The notes under the pieces: generated by a model | Database searches by the model: none | Seen by the model: only the letters and a program-made list of their open reading frames with translations | Told to the model about the DNA's origin: nothing | Position numbers and translations under genes: made by a program | Part shown: positions 5,588 to 6,717 of the stretch, piece after piece | Layout: the number at the start of each line of letters is the position of its first letter | Numbering within the stretch: the stretch's first letter is position 1 | Source of the DNA: JBDHTS01 sp044220535 | GTDB taxonomy: Bacteria; Pseudomonadota; Alphaproteobacteria; Micavibrionales; Micavibrionaceae | Length of the DNA stretch: 6,717 bases | Assembly: GCA_044220535.1 (NCBI GenBank) | Contig: JBGAQU010000105.1 | Location: 1 to 6,717 of the forward strand | Direction of reading: 5' to 3'

Positions 5588-5767
5588 CGTCATCCCGGCG
5601 AAGGCCGGTATCTATGCGATGTTTGGGCTGGAATTTAGGGCAGTTTTTTACGCGGAGGCCCGGAGAACCGGAGTCTAGTCTTTCTTCAGGCCTTCGGGTC
5701 TTCGCGTTATCGGCGCCCTTATGGAGGCGGCAAGAGCGTATGGGTCCCGGCCTTCGCCGGGATGACG
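5588..5767. repeat. 180-bp nested inverted-repeat element (REP/BIME- or MITE-like)
   Basis: The ends are perfect 21-bp inverted copies: 5588-5608, beginning CGTCATCCCGGCG, and 5747-5767. Each copy also contains its own small hairpin (CCGGC, GAAG loop, GCCGG). A second inverted pair, 5651-5665 with 5692-5706, forms 15 contiguous base pairs including three G-U. It is centred within about 1 bp of the outer pair, so the whole unit can fold as one long hairpin or cruciform. No transposase gene and no target-site duplication are visible. Sequences of this type are widespread intergenic repeats in proteobacteria and generate false ORFs rich in RRRPG. Confidence 0.75.
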
Positions 5768-5822
5768 GGGAGGAAAAATTGTTAAAAAGCCGGTTCAAGC
5801 GGTTCATTTGCCAAATTTTTTA

Positions 5823-5852
5823 TTGATTTTTTCCAATGTATGATAATATAAG
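5823..5852 (+). promoter_or_regulatory. Candidate promoter for the decarboxylase leader
   Basis: TTGATT (5823-5828), an 18-nt spacer and TATAAG (5847-5852) give a plausible sigma-70 promoter in an AT-rich block. The base composition rises sharply in GC just downstream, as expected at the start of a structured leader. Transcription would begin near 5859, about 355 nt before the decarboxylase ATG. Other -10 choices in the same AT-rich block are possible. Confidence 0.4.
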
Positions 5853-5964
5853 AATACACGCACGCGCCTATGGCCCCTGGCTTGGTCCAGACATGGTTAT
5901 GCAGCGACGTAAACAACTTCAAACGGGGCGGCGTTTTCCGCTCAAGCTTAAAGGGTTTATGTTG

Positions 5965-6099
5965 ATGACCAGTCCTGCTACCGAATGGGGCCACGAGTCC
6001 CCTATACCGTTGAATGCCCTCTCCCTGTTTGCCTTATTGGCAGCCCGGGCGAAAACCATTTTCGGCACGTCGAACTACCTTTTACATCCCAGTATCTGA
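5965..6099 (+). CDS. Candidate 44-codon upstream ORF (leader peptide)
   Basis: ATG 5965 follows AAAGGG (5950-5955) by 9 nt and opens a 44-residue reading frame ending at TGA 6097-6099. The peptide has a polar N-terminus (MTSPATEWGHESP), a hydrophobic middle (ALSLFALLAARA) and an aromatic/His end (SNYLLHPSI). The stop lies one base 5' of the first base of a 7-bp GC stem, the geometry seen where a terminating or stalled ribosome controls leader folding. In gammaproteobacteria the speFL leader peptide senses ornithine this way; this peptide is not obviously similar to it. ATGs at 5893, 5899 and 5959 are in the same frame. Whether it is translated is an inference. Confidence 0.3.
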   Translation: MTSPATEWGHESPIPLNALSLFALLAARAKTIFGTSNYLLHPSI

Positions 6100-6138
6100 G
6101 CGGCGCACTCCGGCGTAAGGGCCGGGGATGAGCGCCGC
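6100..6138 (+). promoter_or_regulatory. Leader hairpin 1
   Basis: The outer stem GCGGCGC (6100-6106) pairs perfectly with GCGCCGC (6132-6138). An internal loop follows, then an inner stem CCGGC (6110-6114) pairing with GCCGG (6121-6125) around the loop GTAAGG. The asymmetric purine-rich internal loop (GGATGA on the 3' side) is more like a structured RNA motif than a simple terminator, and no T-run follows. Confidence 0.65.
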
Positions 6139-6144
6139 ACCTGA

Positions 6145-6173
6145 CTGTTTGTCCCGGTTTGAAGGACAGGCAG
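6145..6173 (+). promoter_or_regulatory. Leader hairpin 2
   Basis: CTGTTTGTCC (6145-6154) pairs over its full ten bases, two of them G-U, with GGACAGGCAG (6164-6173) around a 9-nt loop. It lies 6 nt after hairpin 1 and 26 nt before the decarboxylase ribosome-binding site. No T-run follows, so an intrinsic terminator is unlikely. Confidence 0.6.
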
Positions 6174-6215
6174 CTTTGGGCGCATCTCAGCTATTTGGTA
6201 AAAGGTAACACGACT

Positions 6216-6717
6216 ATGAACAAGATTGTCCCGCTCTCGATTGTCAATGTCCGCAAGGTGGAAGGCGCGCCTGTCCCCCTGCATTATATCGGCACGGTTG
6301 AGCAGATCGTATCCCGGCTGCGCCCATCGCTGCCGCTGTATATCGTGCGGCCGGATGTGATCGCCCGCGCGACGCGCGAGTTTGTCGCCGGGTTTCCGGG
6401 CGAGGCGATGTTCGCGGTAAAGGCGAACCCGGACAAGGCTGTGCTGCAGATCATGGCGAAGAATGGGCTGCGCGCGTTCGACGCGGCATCGATCGAGGAA
6501 GTGCGGCTGGCGCGGAAGGCCGCGCCGAAGGCGACCGTGTATTTCATGCACCCCATCAAAGCGCCGGAAGCGATCCGCGAGGCGTATCATGTGCATGGCG
6601 TTCGCAATTTCGTGCTGGATTCGAAGGACGAGCTGTACAAGATCCTGCGCGAGACGGAACTGGCGCCCGACCTGAATTTGTTTGTGCGCATGGCGCTGCC
6701 CAAAAACGGCAAGGCGG
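6216..6717 (+). CDS. Ornithine/lysine decarboxylase, fold-type III PLP enzyme (5' part, cut by window end)
   Basis: The first 167 codons of a eukaryotic-type (alanine-racemase-fold) basic amino acid decarboxylase. This enzyme makes putrescine from ornithine, or cadaverine from lysine, in polyamine synthesis. Landmarks are FAVKAN with the PLP-binding lysine K69, GLRAFDAASIEEV (the family's G-FD-AS-E segment), FMHPIK (matching the ANPCK position of ornithine decarboxylases), FVLDSKDELYKI, and the beta-strand LFVRM followed by LPKNGKA. A related decarboxylase for diaminopimelate or carboxynorspermidine shares the fold, but the HPIK and FDAAS segments favour the ornithine/lysine group. Substrate choice cannot be settled because the active-site C-terminal half lies beyond the window. 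ATG 6216 is chosen for AAAAGG (6200-6205) upstream and the match to family starts. The long leader suggests RNA-level feedback by polyamines or their precursor. Confidence 0.85.
   Translation, partial: MNKIVPLSIVNVRKVEGAPVPLHYIGTVEQIVSRLRPSLPLYIVRPDVIARATREFVAGFPGEAMFAVKANPDKAVLQIMAKNGLRAFDAASIEEVRLARKAAPKATVYFMHPIKAPEAIREAYHVHGVRNFVLDSKDELYKILRETELAPDLNLFVRMALPKNGKA

Larger units (their letters stand above)
5859..6215 (+). promoter_or_regulatory. Long structured 5' leader of the decarboxylase gene, candidate speF-type RNA
   Basis: There is no ordinary gene in this stretch, yet it lies between a plausible promoter and the decarboxylase start. It contains two strong hairpins (6100-6138 and 6145-6173) and a candidate short ORF ending one base before the first hairpin. 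A conserved leader RNA, the speF motif, has been described upstream of ornithine decarboxylase genes in alphaproteobacteria. The gene type, position and length here fit it, but I cannot confirm the consensus from memory. The likely job is feedback control of polyamine synthesis. The ribosome-binding site AAAAGG (6200-6205) lies 10 nt before the ATG, outside both hairpins. Confidence 0.5.

Noticed and set aside
5507..5593. 29-residue N-terminal extension of cysK
   Set aside because: The extra residues have no family match and cover the -10 box and dyad. ATG 5506 has a ribosome-binding site and fits the normal family start.
5771..5821. Possible terminator: AAAAATTG and CAAATTTTTT flanking about 30 bases
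   Set aside because: The arms are A/T only with a mismatch and no GC stem inside, so an intrinsic terminator cannot be supported.
5577..5826. Two overlapping open frames of about 70 codons with RRRPG and GLRRDD sequences
   Set aside because: They are translations of the inverted-repeat element and its flanks, a well-known source of false ORFs.
5836..5964. Upstream extension of the leader ORF to ATG 5836 (87 codons)
   Set aside because: The first ATG lies within the predicted promoter, upstream of the likely transcript start, and has no ribosome-binding site. Only the part from 5965 has one.

Overview
The window looks like chromosomal DNA of an alphaproteobacterium. The protein-coding parts are mostly GC-rich. 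An inverted repeat of the common proteobacterial 'CGTCATCCCGGCG...' type is present. The right end carries an ornithine-decarboxylase-type gene behind a long structured leader like those described for alphaproteobacterial speF genes. This lineage call is an inference from style and gene content; nothing in the window proves it.

Layout. (1) 3-1278: a divergent sulfur/redox module. On the minus strand is a small AhpD-like carboxymuconolactone decarboxylase-family protein. On the plus strand are an ArsR-family regulator and, overlapping it by 4 bp, a membrane rhodanese of the YgaP type. A 16-bp perfect palindrome lies in the shared promoter region. The regulator has two cysteines 66 residues apart, the spacing of the persulfide-sensing pair in BigR/SqrR. 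(2) 1279-2571: on the minus strand, serine acetyltransferase (cysE) and a seven-segment membrane protein of unknown function. Both are preceded by the same promoter-like element at the same distance from the ATG, so both mRNAs are probably leaderless. (3) 2632-4002: an unrecognised 437-residue soluble protein with its own near-consensus sigma-70 promoter. Its 5' half is visibly AT-richer than its neighbours. (4) 4033-5506: on the minus strand, cysteine synthase (cysK) followed by a DUF1275 (YoaK-type) membrane protein. The cysK frame is broken. It stops after 253 codons, but its normal C-terminal tail survives just downstream in another frame and ends in an ATGA overlap with the DUF1275 gene. 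About 40 codons near the 3' end are missing. (5) 5507-6215: about 700 bp without a convincing ordinary gene. It holds the cysK promoter region, a 180-bp nested inverted-repeat element, a promoter, and a leader of about 355 nt with a candidate 44-codon upstream ORF and two strong hairpins. (6) 6216-6717: the 5' part of a fold-type III PLP-dependent ornithine/lysine decarboxylase, cut off by the window end.

How the parts fit. Sulfur recurs: CysE makes O-acetylserine, CysK combines it with sulfide to give cysteine, and the ArsR/YgaP module probably senses and handles excess sulfide or persulfide. CysE ends in Ile, the residue that inserts into the CysK active site in cysteine synthase complexes, so its partner in this genome should be a working CysK. 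The one visible here appears damaged, or is mis-assembled.
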